A stretch of 64,000 nucleotides of DNA from Allomyces macrogynus ATCC 38327 (taxonomy: Eukaryota; Blastocladiomycota; Blastocladiomycetes; Blastocladiales; Blastocladiaceae). Positions 40,724 through 51,191 of this stretch are shown in pieces. Numbering within the stretch: the first letter of the stretch is position 1; each line of letters opens with the position of its first letter. The notes under the pieces are model-generated. The model saw only the letters and a list, made by a program, of their open reading frames with translations, was not told where the DNA came from and did no database searches. Location: positions 57,250 through 121,249 of the forward strand of contig GG745381.1 of NCBI GenBank assembly GCA_000151295.1, read 5' to 3'. A program made the position numbers and the translations under genes.

Positions 40724-41839
40724 ATGACGACCGGTATATTATCGAACGCACGCGGCTCAATTTCTGAGGGCGATCCCAACGACATCAATCTGTCGTCCAT
40801 GGCGTTCAGCAGCATGAACGAGAGCGGTAATCCCGAGGGCGATCCCCTGCTCAACACGGTCAAGACGGCCACGTCCGTCACCATCACGGCATGCGCTGTT
40901 GGATACCGGGCCCGTGGTGGCAGTCATGGTGAGAAATCGCACTTTCTCATCAACGGCCAGAAGGTGGCCATGTTTAAATCGTGTGATTACAGTTTTCTTG
41001 TCGTGGACGCGGCCTCACCAAAGCTCGAGTACAGCTTTGTCGGATTCAATGCAAGGACCTACAGTGAGGGATGGTGGAGGTGCATCGATTATGAAGACAT
41101 GATCGAATTTATCCAACAGGTTCCTGGCACCGCGATTGTTGCCATGGTCGTGACGGGTCAAGATGCCAAATCACTGCCCTATCCTGTCCGCGCAGCCTTG
41201 GCAGCGCTCTTCCGGCGACCGTTTGTTTGCGACCGAGATGAATCGTATGCGATTGTGACAATGGTCTCCAAAAATGACGCTGTCGTGGCCACTGCCAAGG
41301 GGACACCGGCTACTGCAATGCAAACATTCGCGATTGGCAGTGTCTGCATTCCATCGCCAGTTCGGATCACCACTGGCCCGCGGCTCATCCAGGCGCGTTC
41401 CACTTGGGCCAGCTCGGGCGGTTACGCTGAGGTCGTAGTGGACGGCGTTCGCACCGAGTTCAAGAAAAATGGTCTGCATGTCGTTGTCGTCTTCAAGGAT
41501 CGCAAGGCTCCTCGCCTTGACCGGCACTTTGACACGGACAACGACGAGTCGCATTCGGACAACTTCGTCGAGTTCCTGAGAGTGATGGAACAGTTTCCGC
41601 ACTCTAAGGCCATTGTTCTTGCGGCTGCGGGCAAGATAGACAACAAATTGTCCGACCAGGCACGAAAGGCTGTCGAGGATATGGGCTCTCAGCTCATCTC
41701 AGCGGGGGGTTGCCAGTTCGTGAGCGTTAACACGAACTTCGTTAACGGTTTTGTGATGATTGCGCGGTCCGACAAGAAGCACGCTCCTGTCGAGGCGCAC
41801 GCAGTCAATCAAACAAGGTGGATTGAAATGGAATTTTGA
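40724..41839 (+). CDS. Two-domain ILEI/FAM3-like protein, tandem copy 2 (371 aa)
   Basis: A single exon; ATG 40724 starts MTTGILSNARGSISEGDPND, then INLSSM. Same architecture as the 37855 gene: ILEI domain 1 about residues 45-195, domain 2 about 220-350 (AEVVVDGVRTEFKKNG, LHVVVVFKDRKAPRLDRHFD, AIVLAAAGKIDNKLSDQA, NGFVMIARSDKKHAPVEAH). It ends TRWIEMEF. DNA is almost identical to the sister gene in the leader, the N-terminal third and the inter-domain block. It differs heavily in residues about 80-132 and in the second half of domain 2. The family end motif and the Cys-poor, leaderless character are kept. Function unknown. Confidence 0.85.
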   Translation: MTTGILSNARGSISEGDPNDINLSSMAFSSMNESGNPEGDPLLNTVKTATSVTITACAVGYRARGGSHGEKSHFLINGQKVAMFKSCDYSFLVVDAASPKLEYSFVGFNARTYSEGWWRCIDYEDMIEFIQQVPGTAIVAMVVTGQDAKSLPYPVRAALAALFRRPFVCDRDESYAIVTMVSKNDAVVATAKGTPATAMQTFAIGSVCIPSPVRITTGPRLIQARSTWASSGGYAEVVVDGVRTEFKKNGLHVVVVFKDRKAPRLDRHFDTDNDESHSDNFVEFLRVMEQFPHSKAIVLAAAGKIDNKLSDQARKAVEDMGSQLISAGGCQFVSVNTNFVNGFVMIARSDKKHAPVEAHAVNQTRWIEMEF

Positions 41840-42519
41840 AGGCAGGCTTTGTGTTTCGGGAAACCTGGAAAACGCTGCGCCGCCCCTCATCGTAATTTAC
41901 GGTTTGATTGTTTTTGGTTTTGTGTTTGTGCGTCGCATTCTGTGTCGACGCGGAGCGTGACCAGCTCTTTCGGGTTTTTGTATCAGCTTGTTTTGATACA
42001 GTTCCTGAAATAATTTTCAGCTTGGCTGCCAACTCTATGAGTATCGTGAGTGGTAAAGAGGGCTAGAACAACGATGGTCCAACAATTTGCTTTCATGATT
42101 TTGGGCTCCATTCTCATTCGTTCTCTTCGTTCGTATCACTCGACGCTTGCTTTGCTGCCTGGAAAAATATTTATCCCACCCATGGATGAGAGTCGGATGC
42201 GGCAGAGTGCTCTTGCGGGCTTGATCCAGAACTGGCGAGTCGTTGGCGGTGCAGCATTCATGAGCCCAATACGTGAAGATGGTGATCACGGCATCCTTTG
42301 AGCATCTTAACGGATGGAGATGATCGGTCCGTTCCCTCTGCGTCGCCTGCGCATATCCTGGTGCAGGGGTAGTTGCGCGTGGCCAAACATCGTGCTCGCC
42401 GAGGCAATTGTGGGTGGGGAATGAATATGGATCAATTGTTAATCTCGTACAAGCAAAAAAAAACTGATGCCTCTGAATACCGTCGACCACGGAGCAACAG
42501 GTTGTGCCGGCTGTTGCGT
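41840..42519. other. Intergenic, about 680 bp
   Basis: Three-prime region of the ILEI gene and three-prime region of the convergent membrane-protein gene. No other feature is recognised. Confidence 0.4.
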
Positions 42520-43840
42520 CTATTCGTCGGACGACTGCGACGACACAGACCCTGTCGGCGACGTGTATCCTTCAGTCGCAGACGCGTGTCCAGACGCTGG
42601 CGCTGGCGCGGACCCCCCCGTGCGAACGCTGATCATCTGCGAGAGTGCAAGATCCATCGTCAGCCCTCTGCGCTCCACGCTTCCGCCCGCCATAAAATTC
42701 TCAAATGTACCCATTCCGTCTCTAACGGCTCGGCCCACGACTCCCAGACTGATCCTCCCGAGTCCTTGCCATTCTCTTCGTCGTCGTTGTCACAGTTACA
42801 CGAGCACGACATATGCTCGATGGCGTGGGCGACGAAACTCAAGAGCGTCCCGACCATGATGGGCACCTGGCCCACGCGCACCGGCGAGAAGCGGACGTAG
42901 GACCGCTTGCGTCCCGCGACGGGTGGCATGCAAAAGTGGTACCGGAACCGCGCGCCGGAATGGTTGAGCTTTGCGACGGCGACGCGCGTCGCAAGGTGGG
43001 TGCGCTGAGGTGCGGAGGAGTAGCGGTGAGCACGAGTTAACGACTTGGACAACAGGCACAAGGAGTCGACATACCGTTTCGTACCAGACAGCTATGATCA
43101 GCAAGATCCACCCGCCGACGAACATGATCGCTCCGACCAAGAGCTGCTGCTGCTCGCCTGGCCAATGCAGCGGGCCCGTGACCCACATTTCGTCGTTGCT
43201 GTTGGCCACCAGGGCGTTGATAAAAACGGCAATCCCGCCAATCCACAGGGCCAAAATGAACGCCGAAAACAGCCGCAAAACCACGGGCGACGGCCGCTTT
43301 GCGGCGACGACCTTGTTGACCTTGTTGAGCGCCTGGTCAATCTCCCACGTGTCGGCCGGTGCCACCATCGACTCAGCAAATGTCACTTCCAGTCGCGCGT
43401 GCGGATTGGCGTCCGGGTCGGCAAACGCGTGCGCGGCAACACGGTGGAACTTGTGTTCCGCGCCCGTAGAGTTGGCCGCAAACCCGGCGTGCTTGCCACT
43501 CGCGTCGAACGGGCGGCACCGCGCCGTCGCCACCACACGCGACCCGTTCCCGTCCACGTCGCCCGTGACCAGAATCCCGCGCGCAGGCACAGGCACTCCC
43601 ACCATCCCCTTTGGCTGCGTAATCGTGTACGCCGACTTGCCGCCGCCCAGCAAGTACGCGGGCGGCGGCAGCGGCATCGCGATCGTGACGTTGCCCATGA
43701 GGTTCGGTACTACGCGACCGCGCGCCTTGGCCGCGAGCCACGCGCTCGCCGACAAGCGTGCCGATCAGGATCGCGTCGAGCGTGGTGATCTGGTCGCTAC
43801 CGGTGTGGTCGGACTCGCTGGGCCTCGACTTTCGGGGCAT
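42520..43840 (-). CDS. Uncharacterised membrane protein, paralogue 1
   Basis: Exons end-to-end on the minus strand: up to 43075, then 43004-42711 and 42636-42520, all phase 0 (donors GTATGT and GTACAT). The body begins by 43698 (MGNVTIAMPLPPPAY). It continues with a soluble domain (ARGILVTGDVDGNGSRVVAT, CRPFDASGKHAGF), a helix EIDQALNKVNKVVAAKRPS, two hydrophobic segments (LRLFSAFILALWIGGIAVFI and LLVGAIMFVGGWILLIIAVW), HLATRVAVAKLNHSG, FRYHFCMPPV, a further hydrophobic stretch and MISVRTGGSAPAPASGH. It is homologous along its length to the gene at 44698-46003, with shared intron positions. An alternative start at ATG 43840 (MPRKSRPSESDHTGSD) is in another frame, and about 50 residues present in the paralogue are missing, so the 5' end is unresolved or defective. 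Family unknown. Confidence 0.6.
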
Positions 43841-44697
43841 GCTGTGCGGTGCTGGACGTGGTGCGGGATGTGGCTGGTCATGGCCGCGCGCGTGGAGAGT
43901 TCGAGGACATTTATATGAAGAACGCGGACGGGGGGATGTGTCAAGCAAACCGCATGCACAGGTCGGTCGGTGCAACAGGGTGTGTTTCGAGAAGACGACA
44001 GAGTCGAGAGTTGAACGCCACTTCGCCACAGCTCGCCACAGCTGGCCAGAGTATCGGAAATATACGCTGATGCATCAAATCGCGTCATTTCTGCCAAATT
44101 CCTTCCTCATGAGCGCGACCTTGCCCGGCGCTTCGCCTTGATGACGCCAAAGTCGTGGGCCAAAATGAGCACGTTTGGCCTGTATCATGGGTCGCTTTCG
44201 CGACGAAAAGCTCGGCCAGGGCACCCCACTCCATGTGCGCGTGTCATGTGATGAAGTCAGAGATTTGATCATTTCTCATTCACGAGCTGGGTGCCAGTAC
44301 CAAGGAGATGAATATGTAACACGATCGATACCTAATACTTGGGCCTGCCGCCGATATTCTCGTCTCCATGCCAGATTCTGGTTGCCGGGTGTGGGATAGA
44401 ACGGCTGGCCGCTCAACGTGGGACAAGTCTGGCCAATTGGGACCACAACTTGGCCCACACCAGCAGCACAGGTGTCAGCGGCTCAGTATTCATGTGCCAA
44501 ACTCCGTTCAAATGGGCTGCTGATTCTCGCCAACAAATCGCAACTAAATCGCTGCATCAATGTCATGACATTTTCCTCCGCACCGAACTACTTGACAACA
44601 CGCCGCTGGCCCATACTGGTGCAGCTTCACCAAAATGTGATGGAAATGGGGCGGCTTCCCAGCAGTTGCGATATGATGCATGATTACGAGCTTCGCA
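43841..44697. other. Intergenic between duplicated membrane-protein genes
   Basis: About 860 bp; promoter of paralogue 1 and 3' region of paralogue 2. No feature is recognised. Confidence 0.4.
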
Positions 44698-46003
44698 TCA
44701 CCACTGTGGGGCTTGAATTGCGGTATTTACGCCGAGCAAATGGCCTCGCCCAGCCGCGGTTTGGTCCGCCGTGCGCACACTAATCAACTGCATTGACGGC
44801 TCAGTCATAAGATATCGTTCTCGTCGCTCTTTGCCTGATTCATATCCCGTCAACGTACCCATTCAGACTCGACCGGAAGCGTCCACGAGTCTGGGACGTA
44901 CAGTTCATCATTGCCATCGTCGTTGCGGGCGGTGGTGCAGACAAGCGCGAAAAGGCAGGATGCGGCAATCACAAAATAGCGGGCAACAACAAGCGGGGAA
45001 AACACTCGCGTTCCGTCGTTGCTGTTGGGGAGCGGTGGCATGCAAAAATGCCACTTGTAGAGCAAGCTTTGCTCGTTGAGTACCGCAACGGCGAGCCGTG
45101 TCGCCAGGTGGAAGCGCTATGCGTTGATGAATGTCTGTCAGCTGTGGCTGCGGGCGCAGGATTGATGTCAAGAACAGGCGGTCATACCAGTTCGTGCCAA
45201 AAACCGATAATGGCCACAATGCATCCGAGCGCAAAAGCAGTAATGGCAACCTTTTGCTGGTGTACCTCCGTCCAGCCCAATGGACTCGTAACCCACAAGG
45301 ACGCAGGGATCTTTGCAAGGCACGCGTTGAAGAAAAGTGCAATTCCGCCAATGCACAGAACAAGGGTCAGAGTTGCGGTCAACCGCAAGATCCACGGCGA
45401 GGGCCGCATTTGAGCGACAACTTGATTGATCTCGTCCAACTTCTCGTCAATTTCGGTCATGTCAGCTCCATTAGCTGCCGCGGGAAAATGCACTTCAAGC
45501 ACGTCCCAGGGCGGGATGGGCGCAAAGAACGAATGTTCGCAAATCTGGTGGAACAACAGCTCTGGCCCAATCGAAGTGGCGTTTGGACCAGCATGACGTC
45601 CGCTCAAATCAAGCGGGCGGCAGCGAGCCGTAGCGACGACTGTGAACCCCTGCTCATCTTCGTCACCTGTGACGAGAATACCACGCGCGCGTCGCTCCAG
45701 TTGCTGCAACGGCACCACCGCCGTGTACGGCGGTGGTGGAGAAGTTATGTCCACCGCGACGTCGCTGGTATCAGGTCCATTTGCGCGGCGGGAGGCCTTG
45801 GGCTCGAGCCACCTGTACCAGTTCTCGTACCCAAACATCCTTCCTTCTAGGCGAAATGTGGTCTCGATTTTTTCGGCACGCTCTGTTCGAGAGCCGTGAA
45901 CAATATACAAAGCTGTCGCGCTCGTAAATGCGATCAAGATGGATACCGCAAGACTAATAGAAAGAACCAAATCAAGCCATGCTGGCGGCGTCGATTCGCT
46001 CAT
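44698..46003 (-). CDS. Uncharacterised membrane protein, paralogue 2 (387 aa)
   Basis: Three exons: 46003-45188, 45116-44859 and 44787-44698, total 1164 bp (388 codons), introns 71 bp each. It starts MSESTPPAWLDLVLSISLAV, giving an N-terminal membrane segment (about residues 10-35). A soluble region follows (ENWYRWLEPKASRRANG, RRARGILVTGDEDEQGFTVV, CRPLDLSGRHAGPNA), then helix EIDEKLDEINQVVAQMRPSP and two hydrophobic segments (LTATLTLVLCIGGIALFFNA and VAITAFALGCIVAIIGFW). Then come HLATRLAVAVLNEQ, KWHFCMPPLP, another hydrophobic stretch, PVESEW and LISVRTADQT. It is a full-length homologue of paralogue 1 with identical intron positions. Probably an integral membrane protein with about four helices. 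Family not recognised. Confidence 0.75.
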
Positions 46004-47025
46004 TGCGCTGCTGATGGAATTATCAAAACAGTTGCCGGAAAAAAGAAGAGAAACCTTGGTACGTGCGATCACCGTTGTCATGAGAAGTCCGCATGCAAAA
46101 GAATGCAATTCACGACTCCAATGATGCATCCACGTACTAGAATTCAAGCCAGCGTTGCGAGGAGGAAGAGACGAACTGCAGGTCGGGGAGAGAAAGCACA
46201 CCGAGGCCGTGGGGATATATCATCAGCGATGGGCGGAGCAGGCAAGTTATTTGGCTCGCACTGACAAACTTGGAGCCAAGCTTGGTGGATCCATTCATGT
46301 GACATGGAGGGCGCAGTCTCTATGCAGCACTGTGCACCTCTGTGTGCTCTTGGCATATGGTATTTCAACCATCTTGCAGAAAATATGATCACGTCGTCGG
46401 GTTGAGGATCTTCCTTGCAGGACGTCGAGCAAGCTGAGCATGCCTGTGCCTAAGCCAGGCTGCGAGATATCGTGATCGACACCTTTGCAATGCAAACCGT
46501 ACGGTGGAGGATGGCACTGCTACGATGGCCACGTTTCGTGTCAACCCTGAGCCAGTGAGGAAGTGTCACCCTGACGTGCGATTAACCACCTGGACGTTTG
46601 AACTCATGACGAAATGCAATTGCATTTCAGTACACTTGTGACCAAGGTCCTCAGCAATTCCTGCTCAGTCTCCGGGGTGCAAAATAAGGTGCAACTCCAT
46701 TGTTTGAGTGGCAGACAAAACAGTGCAGCTGGTTTGATGTTTGTGTTGATTTGGACAATGGGAAGGGAGGAGGGTAAACAGTTGAAAACCAAAGTGCGTG
46801 GAGACTGCGCTCGTGAGCTGTTTCCCCCACGAAGAACTAGTTTTAGGTGTTGCAGAGGGTTCGAACCCAAGTTATCCGTGGTTGAACAAAATTGAGCTCT
46901 GCCAGCTCTCCATGCGTTCCCAAATTATGGCCAGGGCAATCAGTGTAATGTCGCTCTACACCAACAGCTATTCTGCTCAAAGACAAGCGCCTTTCAGCAC
47001 ACGTTGACGGCGCAAAAATGGTACA
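46004..47025. other. Intergenic, about 1 kb, AT-richer
   Basis: No gene is seen. It contains a T-arm-like GGGTTCGAACCC at about 46857 without a matching tRNA body. Confidence 0.4.
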
Positions 47026-48159
47026 CTATTCCACACTCGGCACCAAACTACTGCTCATCGACGCGCTCTCACTCCACCCCATCGTCCCCACTCCCATCGG
47101 CGCCCCCACGACCCTCGCTTTGGCCAACACCCCCCTGCCTCCATCCACCGCCAAATCCACGAGTGCGGGTACCACACAATACTCGACCACCTCGGCCTCC
47201 CCGCCATCCACCACACACAATCGCGGGTCCATTCCGGCTCCCCGTTGTGGCTCGACGAGCGCGGCGAACGGGCACACGGCCTTGATCTTGAACCAGCGCA
47301 GGGCGAGCCCGACGACTACTTGGTCCCAATCGACCGCATGCGTCCATCGCGCATTCGTGTCAAGGTCGAGGTGCAGGAGCCGCGCGAGGTCGGTGACGAG
47401 CGCGTGCCCGCTGGACCGCAATACGCGCAGGAGCGGCGGCGTTGCCAGAGGTTCGGATTCAGTGGAGAGCACGCGCACGTCGCTGGCGCGGACGGCGACC
47501 ATGGCCATGGCCACGCACCGGAAAAACGGGCCGAGGTGCTCGACTGCCGGCCGTGGCAAACCGTCAACCCCGTCCGCGCGGCCGGGACACGAATTGCTCC
47601 CGCCGTCGACGCACCCGGCCCATAGTTCCAGTAATTGCGGGTCGACGATCCGCGTCAGGAACTGGCGCACGCCGCGCGCGACGAGCGGGAGGACGCGGTC
47701 AGCCGCCGTTATGGCTGGTGCGCGTTCGCCGTGCAAGACAGGGCTGTCGGGCGGAGTCGCGAGTCCCGAAAATGGTGGAATGGATGCTGCGGTGAAGGGT
47801 GCGAGGGACGACGCGAGCCCGTGCATTTCGAGCATCAGCACGGCCCACGCGTCGAGGACGGGTTGCATCGCGGCAGTCGCCGCGCTGCTGCTGGTACCGG
47901 TGGAGCTGCGCTTGGTCCGCTTAGCCGAGGCACGCGAAATGGTCGCGGTTGGTGCCGTTGCGGGTGCCGGCCAGTGCCCAAACGCCGTCAACGTGATACT
48001 GCACCCAGCAAGCGTGAGCGCCGACGACGCCGACGACGCCGACGCCGTCAACAACGAATCAATCGACACGGATTCGACCTTAGATGCAGCATTCCCGCGC
48101 GCGCGGAACCACTTGGCGGACGACCACGTCTTGCGCATCTTGTCTGCGATCACCGACAT
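47026..48159 (-). CDS. Hypothetical protein (377 aa)
   Basis: A minus-strand frame from ATG 48159 (MSVIADKMRKTWSSAKWFRA) to the stop at 47026. The frame extends upstream but becomes Arg/Pro-rich, so 48159 is the better start. Natural composition throughout: Ser/Ala/Thr-rich N-terminal part, then MQPVLDAWAVLMLEMHGL, LPLVARGVRQFLTRIVDPQL, FRCVAMAMVAVRASDVRVL, LLRVLRSSGHALVTDLARLL, WTHAVDWDQVVVGLALRWFK and VVPALVDLAVDGGRGVLAKA. It looks helical and soluble with no clear motif or membrane segment. No family is recognised and no intron is needed. Confidence 0.55.
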   Translation of the reverse strand: MSVIADKMRKTWSSAKWFRARGNAASKVESVSIDSLLTASASSASSALTLAGCSITLTAFGHWPAPATAPTATISRASAKRTKRSSTGTSSSAATAAMQPVLDAWAVLMLEMHGLASSLAPFTAASIPPFSGLATPPDSPVLHGERAPAITAADRVLPLVARGVRQFLTRIVDPQLLELWAGCVDGGSNSCPGRADGVDGLPRPAVEHLGPFFRCVAMAMVAVRASDVRVLSTESEPLATPPLLRVLRSSGHALVTDLARLLHLDLDTNARWTHAVDWDQVVVGLALRWFKIKAVCPFAALVEPQRGAGMDPRLCVVDGGEAEVVEYCVVPALVDLAVDGGRGVLAKARVVGAPMGVGTMGWSESASMSSSLVPSVE

Positions 48160-49793
48160 GGTTGTACTGGTGTGTGCTCGTACGGCTGGCAATCGTGGGC
48201 GCGCGACGGCTGGACCGGGTCGAGGCTGCGTCCGACATGGTGGTGGTCGACGGGCGAGAGTACCGGAGCGCGTCGTGGAGCGTGTCCATTGAAATGAAAG
48301 TGGAGTCGGAAGTGGCGGGTTCGGCTGCGGTGCGGTGGCGGTCGTCGAGAGCAGGCACGCGCGCGGACAACGAGCGCAGGGATGCTTCTTGGTCGTGGTC
48401 TGGGGCCGATCACGAAGGGATTGGAGGAAGGTCGTCGGACGTCGATGGCGGCGTCGTGGTCGTGGAGCGTGGAGCGGCGCTCGTTGCGTTGCAATTGGCC
48501 GTCGTCTGCGTCGCGGGCGTCGGGTGCGCGGTGGAGAGAAGGAAGAAGGGGGCCGACCAGCGCGGCGACGTCGACGTCGCACGCCCATCAGCGCGCCATC
48601 ATGGGCGGCGGGCTGGGCGCTCGCTGGCAGCAGCGCGCGGCGCGGGCAACGGTTGTCGTCCGATGCACCCTCAACAGAGAACCTTGCGCCAACACTCTGG
48701 ATTCCGCGCGCGCTGCACGCGCCGCGCCGCCGTCCTCATTCTGAGTCGCTGTGGATCAAGCTGGCGCGTGGGCAGGCGGTCCCCCCGATGGCGACGTCCG
48801 GATTTGTTCAGCGCCACCGCAACTCTGCAGCCGCGGACGGCGGTGGTCTTGGTGGGTGCTTGCAATCTCCGATGGCGACAGGTGCGCGGCGGTGTGGATC
48901 GGAGATGTGTACGGGGCGCGCTGGATCGGGCGAGGTTGGTCGCCAAGTGTCTCGCAGCAGCGGAGCATCCTGTCACGCATCACAACCACGTCACATCTCA
49001 TCGTGCGGACCGCGCAAGCACCATCATAGGGGAGGAGGTCGCGCGCGCGGCGGGGTGGAGACGCAATTTGATGTGATCTTGTTGTGCTCGTGGTAGCTGT
49101 GATCCCTGTCGCGTCGCTCCACGTCTCTCCTCTTCTCCAGGCAGTACCAGGGCGCCGTGCAACGCCCACATGCCTCGCATCCCTGCCTTTCGCATCCCTG
49201 CCTTTCGCCCCCCGGCCGCTGGTGCTTGCTCCGACGCGCGGGCGGGCCGAATCGAGTGACCCGCTTGCCCCCTATCCACGACTTCGCCGAGCCGAGAGGA
49301 CGGCCCAGTGTGAGAGCGCGCGTGGTGTGACGCGTGAGCCGCGGGCGCGTCGGCGAGGCGGAGTACCTCGCGACCGTGGAGGACGGCCAGGTCAAGGCAA
49401 CCGCGCGACTGTGCAGGCTTCACCGAGCGGGTCGGGCCTGCGCCCACAAACCCAAAAGCGTTTCGTCCAAACCAAACAACTGTGCAGTGCATATCCAACC
49501 GGCGCGGCCACCGCGCCGCCTGCCTGCCTGCGCACCCGGGCACGCACGCCGCCCGCACTGCGGTTGTAGGGCGGCGAGGAGCGACAAAAATGGGGAGAAG
49601 GGAGGAGAAGAAACAACCACGGAATCGCGCGCGGTGACGGCGGCCGAACCAGCACAAGGGGGGAATCCACACAAGACCACGGACCGTGGCGAACGAGGCC
49701 GGGCCAGAGTCGAAAAGGCAAGAGGAAAAAAAAACAACAGATGAACAAAAGTGGAACAACGACGACGGACGGGGTCGGTTTTGCGGGCGGATA
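48160..49793. other. Intergenic, about 1.6 kb, no gene supported
   Basis: Several overlapping long frames exist on both strands, all with erratic Arg/Ala/Gly composition. No exon with natural residue use and matching splice sites was found. Confidence 0.35.
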
Positions 49794-51015
49794 TCACGCC
49801 TGGTAGTACGCGGCAAACGCGCGATGAGCCTCGGCGAGCGCCGCGTCCACGTCGTTCATGAGCTGCGCGATCCGCGCGAGTGCCTGGTCGGGTGCGCTGG
49901 ATCCTGCGCCGGTCTCGTCTACGGAATGGGGGAGGTCAGAACCGAGGCCGGGTGGGGTGGCCTCACAAGTAAGACACGGTCGGTACGGACCCTTGCCCTG
50001 CCCGAGGTACTGAATCTTCTCAAACGCCCTCTTCAGCTTTACGATGCCGAGCGCCGCGGCGGAACCCTTGAGGAAATGGCCCTGTCGCGACAGCGCCTCG
50101 AGGTTCTGCGAGGCTCTGTCAATCGTGAGGGTGGGTGGATCAGTACTCGGTCGCGGGCAGAACGGAACGTGAGACCACCCTGGACCTGGACCCGAGACGA
50201 AACACGACATACAGAGACAGCTGCATCTCCTTGAGCGTGCCGTCGGCCTGCTCAAAGAAATTGTCGACGAGACTCTGCGAGAATCCCGGGTCCTAGAAGA
50301 GAGGGGACGGGACGGACGGGCGTGGCGTGAGGGGGGTGCGCCGCATCGCACGTCAGTTTGCTGCTACTGCTGCGGTTCAAAACGCCATGGATGCTGGCGC
50401 GGATGCCGCGCCGCCGCCAACGCCGCCGCCGCGGCCCGTCGCATGTTCGCCCGGGGACCTTTCGCGCGCCGTGGATCCGGATCGACCACCATCACGACCA
50501 CGGTCGCAGTGCGGCATGGAAGCGCACAGCACGCTGGCGGCAGCGCAGCGACGGCGAGGGCGCCGTGACGGCGCGTGTGGTCGTCGAGCGAGGATACGTG
50601 CGTCGTCGTCCATTTCCAGCAACTGCTCGAAAATGGCCATTTCCACCACGTCGGCGGGCAGCGGCGTGCCGGGCATCGTGGCAGGAACAGGAAAACGCGT
50701 CGGATCGTGTGTCGCGCGCGCGCGGGCGGGCCAGGAGTGGGCGTGCAGCGAGTTGTCCGCACGCGCGTCGGGGCGGGGGAGGAGTGGGGGCCGGGCAGCG
50801 CCGCTGGGGACGTCGATCCCGACACGGCGGATCCGGGGCGGGGAGGGCGGGGGCACGAGCGGGCGCGGGACACTTGCGCGCGGGATGCGGATGCGGGTGG
50901 TCGCGGTGGGTGGCGGCGGCGTTGGTGCGCGCGGCGGTGGAGCCGGGCTGGGCAGCGTGGTGCGTCGGTCCGACGTGGACGGCCAAACGGCCAAAGGCGG
51001 GCGATCGGGTGACAT
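49794..51015 (-). CDS. YPD1: Ypd1-like histidine phosphotransfer (HPt) protein
   Basis: Exons 51015-50602, 50292-50213 and 50115-49794 join in phase (816 bp, 272 codons). The core matches fungal Ypd1: DVVEMAIFEQLLEMDDD, then DPGFSQSLVDNFFEQADGTL, KEMQLSL, then LEALSRQGHFLKGSAAALGI with the phospho-accepting His in HFLKGS, and RAFEKIQYLGQGK. The C-terminus (DQALARIAQLMNDVDAALAE) gives the last helix of the bundle. Ypd1 relays phosphate from a hybrid histidine kinase to response regulators such as Ssk1 and Skn7. The first intron (50601-50293) would be about 309 bp and start GC, unlike the short GT introns elsewhere. A further GT-AG intron may lie between GQGK and DETGAG. The N-terminus before MPGTPLPADVV is Pro/Arg-rich, so the start may be downstream of 51015. 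Confidence 0.75.
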
Positions 51016-51140
51016 GGCGAGCCGCATTGCACGTGACCGAGCCGACTGAGGGCTGCGGCGCACTGCGGTGATTCACGCAGGGTCATCTCCGCCGTCAGTG
51101 GGTCGATGAATGCAGCCGACGCACAGGATTGGAGAGTGTC

Positions 51141-51184
51141 GGCAGTCGTGCGGCAGTCGTGCGGCAGTCGTGCGGCAGTCTTGC
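51141..51184 (+). repeat. 11-bp tandem repeat, four copies
   Basis: Unit GGCAGTCGTGC repeated four times (51141, 51152, 51163, 51174; the last has one change). It lies between the Ypd1-like gene start and LRR-like debris. Confidence 0.9.
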
Positions 51185-51191
51185 GGAGAGA

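Noticed and set aside
46845..46880. GGGTTCGAACCC, a tRNA T-arm-like sequence
   Set aside because: No acceptor, D-arm or anticodon stem pairs correctly around it on either strand; it is also a simple palindrome.
48084..49076. 330-codon plus-strand frame
   Set aside because: Overlaps the start of the minus-strand hypothetical gene and has no natural blocks.
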